NCBI RefSeq assembly: GCF_012932365.1
Contig: NZ_JAAIIH010000004.1
Location: 62,001-126,000, forward strand
Source of the DNA: Bifidobacterium moraviense
Lineage (GTDB): Bacteria; Actinomycetota; Actinomycetes; Actinomycetales; Bifidobacteriaceae
Direction: 5' to 3'
Length of the DNA stretch: 64,000 nucleotides
The notes beneath the pieces are model-generated. The model was given only the letters and a program-made list of their open reading frames with translations, was not told the DNA's origin and did no database searches. Below are positions 46,321 to 55,022 of this stretch, piece after piece. The position numbers were made by a program, and so were the translations under genes. Numbering within the stretch: the first letter of the stretch is position 1; every line of letters starts with the position of its first letter.

Positions 46321-47655
46321 ATGAGCACCGCACCGAGGCTGGCAGCCGCCAAGAGGGACTGGGGACACGACGAGTCCGGCTGCACGGTGCTGCACATCGA
46401 CATGGACGCGTTCTACGCCTCGCTGGAGGTGGCGCGGCATCCGGAGCTGAGGGGGCGCCCGGTGATCATCGGCACCGGCCCCCGTTCGGTGGTGTCCGCG
46501 GCGAGCTACGAGGCGCGGCGCTACGGCATCAACTCGGCCATGCCGTCCGCCCGCGCGCGCCAGCTGTGCCCGGACGGCGTGTTCCTGCCGGTGGACATGG
46601 CGTACTACCGCGAACGGTCGCGCCGCATCTTCGCGGAGGTGCTGGAGCAGGTGACCGACCGCATCGAGAAGGTCTCCGTGGACGAGGGGTACATGGACGT
46701 GGCGGCGGCGCTCACGCGGTGGGAGCGTCCGAGCGCGATCGGCGCGTGGATCCGCGCCGAGGTGGCGCGGCGGTTCCACGTGACCTGCTCGGTGGGCATC
46801 GCCGGCAACAAGCTGGTGGCGAAGATGGCGTCCACCAACGCCAAGCCGGACGGCATGCTGCTCATCCCGCTGGCGCGTCACGCCGAATTCGTGCAGATGA
46901 TGCCGTTGCGCGGCATCCCCGGCATCGGCCCTTCGCTGGAGAAGCGGCTCAACGCGTGGGGCGTGAACTCGGTGGCGGATCTGGCGGCGATGGACGAGGC
47001 GACGCTCGCGCGGGCCACGGGCTCGGCGCTGGCGGCGCACGGCCTGTGGATGGCGGCGCGCGGCATGGACGACCGCGCGGTGACGCCGTACACGCCGGAG
47101 AAGTCGGTGGGCGCCGAGCGCACGTTCCGCGAGGACACGCGATCGATGCGTCAGGTGCGCGACCTGCTGCGCTGGGCGTGCGACGACGTGGCCGGCACCC
47201 TGCGCCGCAAAGGGCTTACGGCGCGCACGCTCACGGTGAAGCTGCGGTTCGCGGACCTGAGCTACCGGACGCGCGCGCATACGCTGGAGCAGCCGTTCAG
47301 CACCGCCAGCGCGATGCTGCCGGAGGCGACGCGGCTGCTGCGCGCGATGCTGGACATGCCCGAGGACGGAGGCGACGGCAACGGCGGCGCGGGCGGCGGC
47401 GGCACGGTCGGCGGCGCGCAGGACGAGCCGCTCCCCCGCCTCGTCCGTCTTGCCGGCGTGAGCGCCAGCGGCCTGCAGGAGGCCGCGCAGACGGCGGTCC
47501 AGCCTTCGCTCGACGACCTCATCGAGGAGCGCGACGCCGCCGAGCGACGTCCCGGCGACGGCGCCACCAAGCCGCAGCGCCTGAGCCGCGCGGAGCAGGC
47601 GCTGGACGCGGTGCGCGCGCGGTTCGGCAGCGGCGCCGCCAGCTTGGGACTGTGA
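46321..47655 (+). CDS. dinB: DNA polymerase IV
   Basis: Y-family translesion polymerase, 444 residues. Catalytic acidic motifs are HIDMDAFYASLE and KVSVDEGYMDV; SYEARRYGI and the helix-hairpin-helix GIPGIGPSLEKRLNAWGV follow, then the little-finger domain. A Gly/Asp-rich insertion of about 20 residues lies near residue 350, and the C-terminus has no clear beta-clamp motif. The start has TACGAT exactly six bases upstream, suggesting a leaderless mRNA. Convergent with the ABC permease gene. Confidence 0.94.
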   Translation: MSTAPRLAAAKRDWGHDESGCTVLHIDMDAFYASLEVARHPELRGRPVIIGTGPRSVVSAASYEARRYGINSAMPSARARQLCPDGVFLPVDMAYYRERSRRIFAEVLEQVTDRIEKVSVDEGYMDVAAALTRWERPSAIGAWIRAEVARRFHVTCSVGIAGNKLVAKMASTNAKPDGMLLIPLARHAEFVQMMPLRGIPGIGPSLEKRLNAWGVNSVADLAAMDEATLARATGSALAAHGLWMAARGMDDRAVTPYTPEKSVGAERTFREDTRSMRQVRDLLRWACDDVAGTLRRKGLTARTLTVKLRFADLSYRTRAHTLEQPFSTASAMLPEATRLLRAMLDMPEDGGDGNGGAGGGGTVGGAQDEPLPRLVRLAGVSASGLQEAAQTAVQPSLDDLIEERDAAERRPGDGATKPQRLSRAEQALDAVRARFGSGAASLGL

Positions 47656-47700
47656 GCGGCCAAAACCGCGAACGGACGGTCTGCAAACGACCGCAGATGA

Positions 47701-48843
47701 TTACCGCCGCTTGAAGTAGTTGAACAGCTGCCGCTCCCGCGTGAGCAGCAGTGCGAACGCCGTGCCCGCCAGAAGCCCCGCGAATCCCGCGGCAGGGACG
47801 CGCGCCAGCGCGTCGAGCACGGGCATGAGGTCCGCGCCCGGAGCGTCGAGCACCACGTAGGCGAACAGCGGCGAGACCGCGCAGGCCGCCAGCAGGAACG
47901 CGGCGCACGATTCCAGCAGGATCTGCGCCGTCAGCGCCGGCTTGGGGTATCCGGCGTGCAGCGAGCTGGCGAGCTCCAAACGGCGCGCACGCGTCATGGC
48001 GAAGCCGAGCGCGGCGGACAGGACGAGCATCATCCACGGCGTCCATGCCGTGGCGCGGCCGGCGTAGTCGTCCGTGGCGGGGGCCACGCGGCCGAGCGAA
48101 GCGTTGAGCTGCGCGACGCGGGGCTTGTCCCCCGCCGAGTACGACGTGACGATCGCGGTGCGCAGGAGCGTCTCGATGCCGACGGGCGTGGGCCAAGTGC
48201 GCACGATGCAGGAGGTGTACGGCGAGTCGTCGTTCATGGGCACCACGACGGCGTACCCGTAGCCGGATTCGCGTCCGTCGTCGTCATAGCGGTAGACGTC
48301 GCGCACGGTCACCTCGCGTCCGTCCGCGAGCTGCTGCCGATCGCCGGCACGCGCGCCGAGCTGGTCGGCCACGGTCCTGGAGAGCAGCACGCCCATGCCG
48401 CCGGTGGAGGCGTCCGCGGCGTGGCCGTCCGCGCGGCCCGTCTCCGTTCCGGCGGCGCCGTACGCCTCGTCGAACACGCCGAGGAAGCCGGGCGTGGCCT
48501 CCACCATGGGGATGCCGGTGGACGGCAGCGTGGCGAAGGTCATGCGGGTGTCCACCTGACGGGTGGCGCCGGCGGCCTGCACGCCGTCGAGCGAGACCAG
48601 ATGGTCGCATGCGGCGCCGTCGATGCCACTGCGCAGCGTGAGCACGTACGTGGAGGCGCCGGCGTCCACCCATGCGCGCGCCTTGGCGGTGAGTCCTGCG
48701 ATCGTCAGGTAGTCGGCGCCGGCCAGCAGCGCCATGCACAGCGCGAGCAGCAGCGTGCACAGCGCGGTACGGGCGGTTCCGGAGATGACGTCGCGCCACG
48801 CCTCGCGCCCGATGGCCCGCCATCCCACGTGCCGCCCGCTCAT
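47701..48843 (-). CDS. FtsX-type ABC transporter permease
   Basis: A 380-residue membrane protein: one helix at about 25-50, an extracellular domain of about 220 residues, then three helices near the C-terminus (WMMLVLSAALGFAMT; FLLAACAVSPLFAYVVL; GFAGLLAGTAFALLL). This is the MacB/FtsX plan for export or mechanotransmission. Its start overlaps the ATPase stop by four bases. With the ATPase and the adaptor it forms an efflux unit, plausibly for the small secreted peptides encoded upstream; that substrate is inferred. Confidence 0.82.
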   Translation of the reverse strand: MSGRHVGWRAIGREAWRDVISGTARTALCTLLLALCMALLAGADYLTIAGLTAKARAWVDAGASTYVLTLRSGIDGAACDHLVSLDGVQAAGATRQVDTRMTFATLPSTGIPMVEATPGFLGVFDEAYGAAGTETGRADGHAADASTGGMGVLLSRTVADQLGARAGDRQQLADGREVTVRDVYRYDDDGRESGYGYAVVVPMNDDSPYTSCIVRTWPTPVGIETLLRTAIVTSYSAGDKPRVAQLNASLGRVAPATDDYAGRATAWTPWMMLVLSAALGFAMTRARRLELASSLHAGYPKPALTAQILLESCAAFLLAACAVSPLFAYVVLDAPGADLMPVLDALARVPAAGFAGLLAGTAFALLLTRERQLFNYFKRR

Positions 48844-49544
48844 TGGTAGTCCTCCAGATCGATGACGTCGGTGGCGGCGTCGCGCGTGCGATGGTCGTGC
48901 GTGGCGATGACGACGATCATGCCGTCGCGCGAGAGGGCGCCCAGCCGGGCGTTGACGGTGTCCGCGGTGTGCACGTCCAGCTGCGCGGTGGGCTCGTCCA
49001 CCAGCAGCAGGTCGGCGCAGGTGGCCACGCCGCGCGCCAGCATGAGCCGCTGCGCCTCGCCGCCGGAGAGTTCCTGGAAGCGCCGACGTGCCAGATCGTG
49101 CAGTCCGAACACGTCCATCTGTTCCATGGCGAGTCGTTCGGCCTCGTCCGGCGCGTAGCCCTGCGCGAGGTACGGCAGCGCCACGTGGTCGAGCGCGGTG
49201 CGGCGCGCCACGCCGTGCGGGTTCTGGAACACCCAGCTCACCTTGCGTACGCGTTCTCGCGTCACGGTGCCTTCGGACGGTCTCTCCCATCCGGCGATGA
49301 TGGACAGCAGCGTGCTCTTGCCGGAGCCGGACGGACCCACCAGCGCGTACACGTGCCGCGGCAGCAGCGTGATGGTCAGTCCCCGGAACAGGCGCGTGGC
49401 GGCGTTGAACGCGTGGCCCACGCCGTCGAGGATGACCAGCGGCTCGTTCGCGGCGGCATCCGAGGCGGCATCCGCGACGCCATCCACGGCGACGGATCGC
49501 GCCTGCACCGGCGGCGGCACCGGCACCGATTCGACTAGCGGCAT
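48840..49544 (-). CDS. ABC transporter ATP-binding protein
   Basis: A 234-residue ATPase. Walker A is GPSGSGKST, the Q-loop VFQNPHG, the signature LSGGEAQRL, Walker B LLLVDEPTAQLD and the H-loop ATHDH. It is closest in layout to the MacB/LolD and lactococcin-972-group export ATPases. A Val/Ala/Pro-rich tail of about 35 residues precedes the fold. Overlaps both neighbours by a few bases, with GGAGGTG before the start. Confidence 0.92.
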   Translation of the reverse strand: MPLVESVPVPPPVQARSVAVDGVADAASDAAANEPLVILDGVGHAFNAATRLFRGLTITLLPRHVYALVGPSGSGKSTLLSIIAGWERPSEGTVTRERVRKVSWVFQNPHGVARRTALDHVALPYLAQGYAPDEAERLAMEQMDVFGLHDLARRRFQELSGGEAQRLMLARGVATCADLLLVDEPTAQLDVHTADTVNARLGALSRDGMIVVIATHDHRTRDAATDVIDLEDYQ

Positions 49545-50731
49545 GACGCACCTCCGTCCGGTCGTATCCGCACCTCGCCCAGCGCGGCCCCGGAGTCCAC
49601 GCTCACCATGGTCTTGCCGAGTTCGGAGGCGACGATGCGCACGGCCGTGGGCCTGCCGTCGGAGACCAGGCACGCCTGCGCGCGGCTCACGTCGTACAGG
49701 GACGACGGCGAGACGGTCCATGTGGCGATGGGCGCGTCCAGCGTCCATTTGAGCGTGACCGTCAGGCTCGAAGCCCCGGTTCCTCCCGCGGACGACCCGC
49801 CCATGCCGGCGTTCGCCATGGCCTGCGCCTGACGGTACGCGCCGGAGGCGAGGATCGCGTCCAGCACGGTCCGGTCGTCGATCCGCGTGGCGTCGGCGGC
49901 GAGCGGGAAGCGTCGGTCGTCCACCTGCAGCGAGCGCGCGCCCTCGGTGCCGGGCTGCTCGGCGATGCTCACCGCGGCGGGCTGCGGCACGCCGGCGGCC
50001 ACGATCAGCGGCTCGCCCGGCGTGACGGTGGCGCCCAGCGCGGCGGGGCACGACGCGACGGTGACGGATTCGCGTTCCATCCATGCGGCGGCGGTGGAGG
50101 GGATGACCCAGCCGGCGTCCTTGGTAACGGTCGCGGCGCCGACGGCCTTGGCCACGGCGTTGAACGCGGCGACGGTGGCCTGCGTCACCGCATCACCGTC
50201 CGGGGCGTCCTGGCCGAGGCGGCGCAGCTCGGCGTTGAGCGCGGCGGCGTCCGTGCCCTTGTCTCCGGGCTTGAGGGCGCGGTACGGGGGCACGGCGGTG
50301 TGCAGGGCGAGCACGGGCGTGCCGTCCACGGCGATGAGGCTGCCGCCGGAGTCGAGCGTCGCGCCGGGCGCGCAGGTGGTGGACGTGACCACGCCGGCGG
50401 TCGGCGAGGCAATGGTCTGCCCGGCTCCGGTGGTCATGGTGACGGAGACGTTGAGCGGGTCGTCGTACTGTCCCTCGGTGGCCCTGAGCACGCCCGGGTC
50501 CGTGGAGGAGACCACCGCGTCCGGGATGCGCGAACGGGTGAGCAGGAATCCTCCGGCCACGCCCACGGCGAGGGCCGCCGCCACGAGCGCGGCGATCACC
50601 GACGTCGCGACGGGCGTGCCGGACCGCGTCTGCGCGCCGCGGCCACGCCCATGATCGGCCTTGCCGTTGTTGCCCATGCCCACGCCGGCGTCCTTGCCGG
50701 CCTTGCGTGCCTTGCGGATGCTCCATGCCAT
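49535..50731 (-). CDS. Peptidoglycan-binding membrane-fusion (adaptor) protein
   Basis: A 398-residue protein with one N-terminal membrane helix (about 42-65). Outside, an adaptor-like beta-hairpin domain (TIASPTAGVVTSTTCAPG) is interrupted by a peptidoglycan_binding_1-like segment (LKPGDKGTDAAALNAELRRL, then GQD). In actinobacterial export systems such proteins link an ABC exporter to the cell wall. GGGAGG precedes the start, and the gene overlaps the ATPase gene by ten bases. Confidence 0.8.
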   Translation of the reverse strand: MAWSIRKARKAGKDAGVGMGNNGKADHGRGRGAQTRSGTPVATSVIAALVAAALAVGVAGGFLLTRSRIPDAVVSSTDPGVLRATEGQYDDPLNVSVTMTTGAGQTIASPTAGVVTSTTCAPGATLDSGGSLIAVDGTPVLALHTAVPPYRALKPGDKGTDAAALNAELRRLGQDAPDGDAVTQATVAAFNAVAKAVGAATVTKDAGWVIPSTAAAWMERESVTVASCPAALGATVTPGEPLIVAAGVPQPAAVSIAEQPGTEGARSLQVDDRRFPLAADATRIDDRTVLDAILASGAYRQAQAMANAGMGGSSAGGTGASSLTVTLKWTLDAPIATWTVSPSSLYDVSRAQACLVSDGRPTAVRIVASELGKTMVSVDSGAALGEVRIRPDGGASCR

Positions 50732-50798
50732 GATGACCTCCCTCGTCCGCGTGTCGTTCCCGTGCGGCCGTTCGCACGACGCTCCCCATGTGCCGCCG

Positions 50799-51359
50799 TC
50801 AGTGCGGCACGAGGATGTTGATCAGCGTCATCCATTCGTCCGTGGGACCGGTGTGCCCGCACGTCCGCACGGCCTCGCTCAGCTCCTTGTAGCTGTTGTT
50901 CGCGTGAGCCCCGTCCCACTGCATCGGCACCGCGGCCTTGAGGTCCACCACGATGCCCGCGGCGGCGTAGCAGTCGTATTTGAGGTTGTTGGCCATGCGC
51001 TCCTCCGCGATGGTGACCTGGCCGTCGTCGAAGATGGCACGGACGCGCGGATCGGTGGTCCTGGCCAGCGCCTCCTCGTATCCCGCGGGCGGCGGGTCCG
51101 GCACGGTGACCCACACGCGGTTGACGTCGTCCTCCGGCTCGGTGGGCGTGTACGGCGTGGCCGTCTGCGGCACCGCGGGCGACGGGTTCGTCGCCGCGGC
51201 GGTCTCGTCGGTGGATTCGGCGGTGGGCGCCGATCCGCATGCCGCGAGCGCGGCGACCGCCGCGGCACATGCCGCCGCAGCGCGCAGCTTCGCGAAGACC
51301 GCCCCTGTGCGGCGTCCACGCGCCGTCCTTCCGGCATTCCCCTGCATGACGCTCATCAT
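50799..51359 (-). CDS. Predicted lipoprotein, paralogue A
   Basis: A 186-residue lipoprotein with lipobox LAAC (Cys41) and a Thr/Pro-rich linker. The core carries VTVPDPPPAGYEEALAR, TDPRVRAIFDDGQVTIAE, the family signature shared by five genes here. Two further cysteines (DCYAAAG, RTCGHTG) may pair. Start ATG at 51359 after GGGAGGAAGG. Just upstream of the exporter genes. Function unknown; immunity, sensing or adaptor roles are possible. Confidence 0.75.
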   Translation of the reverse strand: MMSVMQGNAGRTARGRRTGAVFAKLRAAAACAAAVAALAACGSAPTAESTDETAAATNPSPAVPQTATPYTPTEPEDDVNRVWVTVPDPPPAGYEEALARTTDPRVRAIFDDGQVTIAEERMANNLKYDCYAAAGIVVDLKAAVPMQWDGAHANNSYKELSEAVRTCGHTGPTDEWMTLINILVPH

Positions 51360-51476
51360 GAGCCTTCCTCCCAAGCATCGGCGGGCGGGGCCACGTCGCC
51401 CCGCTCATGGTTTCAGCCTATAGGCCGTTCCCCGCATCGCTTCGGCGTGTCCCCTACCACGAACGGGCGGCGCGCC

Positions 51477-52118
51477 TCAGTCTGCGGACTCGGTTCCCTG
51501 CGCGGCGGAGCTCGACTCCCCGGACGGTTCCGGCCCGATCTCCCAGTAGGCAGGGTCGGGAAGCTTGCTCTGGTCCCCATCCACGGCATAGGGACGCCAA
51601 TACGGCTCGAGCGCCTTGTTGATGCGCATGTAGTCGTATGCGGCGGGGTTCTCGGACGCGCTTTCGCCGCAGAGCTGCTGTTCCTTGTCCATGCCTTCGC
51701 CGACTCGGTCCTGATGGGCATCGTCCCAGCGGTCGGACACATTCGGATCGTCACTGACGATGATTCCCTGCCGGGCAAGACACGCGTTCTGCAGTTCCCT
51801 GCTTCTGGCCTGTATCGCCTTGGATTCCTGAGGCGTGAGACGACCGTCCGCGAAGGCCTGCCTGACGACGGGATCGACGGCGGTCTCATATGCCTCACGG
51901 TAGGCGTCCGGCGCGGGATCAGGTACGATCCAGACGATGCGACTGCGGGCGTCCCCATCATTCCACGGCCACGGCAGACCGGAACCGTCCGAGGCATTCC
52001 TACCGGGAGAGGCGGACGGTCCGCACGCCGACGATGCCGCAACGGCAACGAAGGCCACAACGGCGCATGCCCTACGGAAACGCGGAGAAAAACCGCGTGC
52101 ATCATGCTTCCTCATCAT
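51477..52118 (-). CDS. Predicted lipoprotein, paralogue B
   Basis: A 213-residue lipoprotein, lipobox ASSAC (Cys32), with a Ser/Asp/Gly linker. The signature VDPVVRQAFADGRLTPQE matches paralogues A and E, and two later cysteines (NACLAR, QLCGES) are in similar places. The C-terminus is Glu/Ser-rich. Start MMRKHD with GAAAGGG upstream; an earlier in-frame ATG lacks a ribosome-binding site. Function unknown. Confidence 0.72.
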   Translation of the reverse strand: MMRKHDARGFSPRFRRACAVVAFVAVAASSACGPSASPGRNASDGSGLPWPWNDGDARSRIVWIVPDPAPDAYREAYETAVDPVVRQAFADGRLTPQESKAIQARSRELQNACLARQGIIVSDDPNVSDRWDDAHQDRVGEGMDKEQQLCGESASENPAAYDYMRINKALEPYWRPYAVDGDQSKLPDPAYWEIGPEPSGESSSAAQGTESAD

Positions 52119-52223
52119 GTCGCCCTTTCCAGCAAAACCTCGTTGCCCGCCGTATGTTGCCAGCATATCCGTCAATGACCGAACACTCGAATGCATCAAC
52201 ATCACGAACGAACATGCGGATGA

Positions 52224-52910
52224 TCATTGCTTCAATCCGAGCGGATCCGTCATGCATTGGAAGAATCGCTCGGATTTAGCCGAATCGTAGTTGGGATCAT
52301 GCTCATCGGTCAATGGCCCAAGATATTTCTTGTATTCAGGTGTTTCAGTACCCCCCGGAGCGGAGTAGAACGACAGGAAGTAATCTGGATCCATGTTCTT
52401 GTCAATGAGTCCATGCGATTTCATGCATTCCAGAATCTTGGTGTTGTATTCGTCGGCACTGAGATTATCCGGATTATTGGAAATAAAATCATGCAATGGC
52501 ATGATGTGCATGTAATCGGTCTTTTCATAGCATTGCTGCATCACCGCATTGGAATGCTCGGCGACGACTTCGACGCCGGCATCCGCATGAAGGCTTTCCC
52601 CGCCATCCTCCGTCCACGACCACCTGAGTCTTGGATCGGCGTCGAACACGCATGTGCTCATCGCATCCGCAAACTCACTCATCTCCGCCTCAGTGATCAC
52701 ACCGTCCTTGAGAATTCCTTTCACCAATGGATTAGTCGATTCATCGTAGTTCTTCATGAACTCCGCGGCGTATGGATTGTCCGCAGCGATGGAAAGCCCC
52801 TCACTATTCTCGCTTTCACAGGCAACAAGAGGAGCCAATATCACCACAAGGAATAGTACAGCACAGGCAAACCTAACATAACCAAATGAAAGCAATGACC
52901 GCCCACACAT
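52224..52910 (-). CDS. Predicted lipoprotein, paralogue C
   Basis: A 228-residue lipoprotein, lipobox LVAC (Cys31). Core motifs STNPLVKGILKDGVITEAE, TDYMHIMPL and MDPDYFLSFYSAPGG are shared with the next gene D, and DEHDPNYDSAKSERFFQC ends both. C and D are clearly a tandem duplicate pair. Their A/T content is visibly higher than that of surrounding genes. The start MCGRSL was chosen for AAGGAG six bases upstream. Function unknown. Confidence 0.75.
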   Translation of the reverse strand: MCGRSLLSFGYVRFACAVLFLVVILAPLVACESENSEGLSIAADNPYAAEFMKNYDESTNPLVKGILKDGVITEAEMSEFADAMSTCVFDADPRLRWSWTEDGGESLHADAGVEVVAEHSNAVMQQCYEKTDYMHIMPLHDFISNNPDNLSADEYNTKILECMKSHGLIDKNMDPDYFLSFYSAPGGTETPEYKKYLGPLTDEHDPNYDSAKSERFFQCMTDPLGLKQ

Positions 52911-52964
52911 ACCAAACTCCTTACTCAAGAAATCACACTCACCTGATCATATAAAACAATCTAA

Positions 52965-53654
52965 CTACTTCCTTATACTCATCGGATCATCAACACATTG
53001 CCAGAATCGTTCCGACTTGGCGGCATCATATCCCGGGTCATGCTCATCCTGCAACGGTGTGATATATCGCTTATATTCAGAGCTATTAAAGCCACCAGGA
53101 GCCGAATAGAATGAAAGGAAATAATCGGGATCCAAATCTCTGTCGATAAGACCATTGTCCTTGAGGCACTGCAGAACCTGCTTATTGAAATCATCCGAAC
53201 TCAGATTATTCGGATTTGAACCATTAATCGATGTATACAGAGGCATAATATTCATGTAATCCGTTTCATCATAACATTGCTGCTCACGTTCAAGCATCTG
53301 TTCAGTCGTTATATTGGAATCCTTGCCGAGCAATATCGTCTCACCTTCGCCGTTGGACCACGACCAGTCAAGTCCCTTATCCGACATACACTGCGCGAAC
53401 ACGTCGGCAAATTCATTGATCTCGGCCTCGGATATCTCTCCGTCCCTCAGCATACCCTTCACCAGCGGATTCGTTGCACGTGCATAGGAATTCCTGAACT
53501 CAAGGGCATATGGATGACTCGGATCTACAGCAGGACCATCGTCGGAGGATGATGCATCAGAAAACCCGCATGCACATAGCGGCATCAGTATTATACAGAG
53601 CACCATGAAACCCGATCGATAATGCCCGCCACGTCGCCTAGACAATGAGAACAT
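52965..53654 (-). CDS. Predicted lipoprotein, paralogue D
   Basis: A 229-residue lipoprotein, lipobox LCAC (Cys29). TNPLVKGMLRDGEISEAE, TDYMNIMPL and LDPDYFLSFYSAPGG match paralogue C closely. Conserved cysteines suggest two disulfides outside the membrane. Start MFSLSR with GGAGAGGGAG upstream. A/T-rich like C and the two secreted-protein genes that precede it on the same strand. Confidence 0.75.
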   Translation of the reverse strand: MFSLSRRRGGHYRSGFMVLCIILMPLCACGFSDASSSDDGPAVDPSHPYALEFRNSYARATNPLVKGMLRDGEISEAEINEFADVFAQCMSDKGLDWSWSNGEGETILLGKDSNITTEQMLEREQQCYDETDYMNIMPLYTSINGSNPNNLSSDDFNKQVLQCLKDNGLIDRDLDPDYFLSFYSAPGGFNSSEYKRYITPLQDEHDPGYDAAKSERFWQCVDDPMSIRK

Positions 53655-53776
53655 TGCATACTCCCTCTCCAAAGAAGATCCTTGCGCAATCAATTAGGAA
53701 ATTGATACTGATTGCCATGAATATATCTACCACGACAATCAGCATCAATCTCCACCATGCTCGAAATCATTATCAC

Positions 53777-54127
53777 TCAACTGCTAATGAAATCCCCCCA
53801 TGACTCATCTTGACCGCCCAGAAGATTATGCCCAGCAGTTGACCGAACTCCAAAACTACGATACTCAGAATCGGTTTTAAATCCATATCTACCATCGGGA
53901 AGATTATACCTGATACGATGCCTTGACTTAAAACCAACATATGCCATGCAATACTGCCAGTGCACTTCACCGATTCCAGGATCCATCCAGTAATATTTAT
54001 AGGACATCACGGTCAAATTGTTCGTCCCAGCGACAGCACTGGTGGCAGGAATGGCAGCAACGCCGATTCCCAAGGCACAGGCAAGAAGAGCTGCGACGGT
54101 CTTCTTGCAACGTGTTACGATTGTCAT
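53777..54127 (-). CDS. Small secreted protein, lactococcin-972-like candidate 1
   Basis: A 116-residue precursor with a Sec signal (VAALLACALGIGVAAIPATS; cleavage near ATSA-VAG) and a mature part of about 83 residues rich in Tyr, Trp, Arg and Gly. It has HWQYCMAYVGFKSRH and STAGHNLLGGQDESWG, a pattern reminiscent of lactococcin-972 family bacteriocins, but the match is weak by eye. A single Cys remains in the mature form. Start with GAAAGGA upstream; 62 bases after the next gene, so likely co-transcribed. Could instead be an unrelated secreted protein. Confidence 0.5.
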   Translation of the reverse strand: MTIVTRCKKTVAALLACALGIGVAAIPATSAVAGTNNLTVMSYKYYWMDPGIGEVHWQYCMAYVGFKSRHRIRYNLPDGRYGFKTDSEYRSFGVRSTAGHNLLGGQDESWGDFISS

Positions 54128-54189
54128 GATTGTTCCTTTCTTAATTGAATTTCCATGTAATACAATCCGAGTATTTCACACGCATTGAA

Positions 54190-54543
54190 CTACATATCGA
54201 GATTAAAATCACCGAAATAGCCACCGATGGTGTAGTCATAGCTCAGGCGAGGAGCGCGCGAATCCTCTCCGGGAGCCATCCACTTTCCCATCGATCGGCC
54301 ATATTCACCATTAGCATTCCATCCATGCATCCAATGCCGAGAGAAATACCCGTTTATTCCACGGGAGCGGTCTTCATCAACGAAGCCGTAGAATCCGCTC
54401 CACGGCGCATTCTCTGTGTGGATCTGCCATTCCGCTGAACGATCTGCCGCGAATGCCGTCAAGGCATACACGGGCATACAGCCCACGAATACGATACATG
54501 CCACAAGGGTTGCGGCTATGCGTTGACCCGGTTTTCTTATCAT
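54190..54543 (-). CDS. Small secreted protein, lactococcin-972-like candidate 2
   Basis: A 117-residue precursor with a Sec signal (AATLVACIVFVGCMPVYALT; cleavage near FAA-DRS) and a mature part of about 84 residues without cysteine. GYFSRHWMHGW, GRSMGKWMAPGEDS and RLSYDYTIGGYF follow the order of the Ser-Tyr-His, Gly-Trp-Ala and Tyr-Tyr features of lactococcin-972 proteins, which block lipid II in the known member. Start with AGGAGG seven bases upstream. First gene after a promoter region carrying an 18-base palindrome. Confidence 0.52.
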   Translation of the reverse strand: MIRKPGQRIAATLVACIVFVGCMPVYALTAFAADRSAEWQIHTENAPWSGFYGFVDEDRSRGINGYFSRHWMHGWNANGEYGRSMGKWMAPGEDSRAPRLSYDYTIGGYFGDFNLDM

Positions 54544-54593
54544 ATTGTCCTCCTATTATGCGTTATAAATACTGCATTGTATAAAGGTGCACC

Positions 54594-54626
54594 AACGGCA
54601 ACGTTGCCGTTATGTGTTATATTATA
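54594..54626 (-). promoter_or_regulatory. Promoter with an 18-base perfect palindrome
   Basis: Minus-strand -10 TATAAT (54621-54626) with a possible -35 TTGCCT about 16 bases before it. Downstream at 54594-54611 is AACGGCAACGTTGCCGTT, a perfect palindrome covering about +3 to +20. This position fits a repressor or regulator site for the two secreted-protein genes. Confidence 0.6.
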
Positions 54627-54738
54627 AGGACAAGCCGAAGGAGGCAACGGATTCGCCTACTACGAACGGGCGGTTTTGGCTGAAACACCTTTACTGAGAT
54701 AAAAAGCAATATATGGGCATCGTCACAAAAGGAGTATC

Positions 54739-54894
54739 ATGAAAGCTCTTATCGCAATTATAAGTATCATTATCATTAATTTTCCTTGTGCCACTACATC
54801 TTTGCCGGCAACTAAACCTGCCATCCAGATTTACGGCAACAGTTGCCCATGTCCAGATCCGGTCAAATGGCTTTGTGGACCTTTTTGCGATTAA
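54739..54894 (+). CDS. 51-residue secreted cysteine-rich peptide
   Basis: A short gene between the two divergent or convergent neighbours, with AAAGGAG four bases before ATG. The precursor has a Sec signal (MKALIAIISIIIINFPCATT, cleavage near LPA-TKP) and a mature peptide of about 27 residues that contains NSCPCPDP and WLCGPFC, four cysteines in two close pairs (C-x-C and C-x3-C). Such a layout fits a disulfide-bonded antimicrobial or signal peptide. I recognise no family. It runs opposite to the secreted-protein genes and converges on lipoprotein E. Confidence 0.62.
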   Translation: MKALIAIISIIIINFPCATTSLPATKPAIQIYGNSCPCPDPVKWLCGPFCD

Positions 54895-54940
54895 TCAACG
54901 ACAGCTCACCATCGACACGCAAACAGACGCAACCGTATTG

Positions 54941-54984
54941 TTCGAAGGGGTCACATCCGCGTATGCAGATCTGACCCCTTCGAA
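54941..54984. terminator. Bidirectional terminator after the peptide gene
   Basis: Perfect 13-base stem TTCGAAGGGGTCA (54941-54953) with its complement at 54972-54984, between the convergent peptide and lipoprotein E genes. Confidence 0.75.
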
Positions 54985-55022
54985 ACCAGCAGGCATCGGC
55001 TTCAGTCTCTTTGCGATGCCAG

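Noticed and set aside
46010..46333. N-terminal extension of the EamA protein by about 100 residues
   Set aside because: The added part is translated from the 20-base repeat array and contains no membrane segment; the ATG at 46009 fits the family.
52911..52928. TTG start six codons upstream for lipoprotein C
   Set aside because: AAGGAG lies inside those codons and is well placed for the ATG at 52910.
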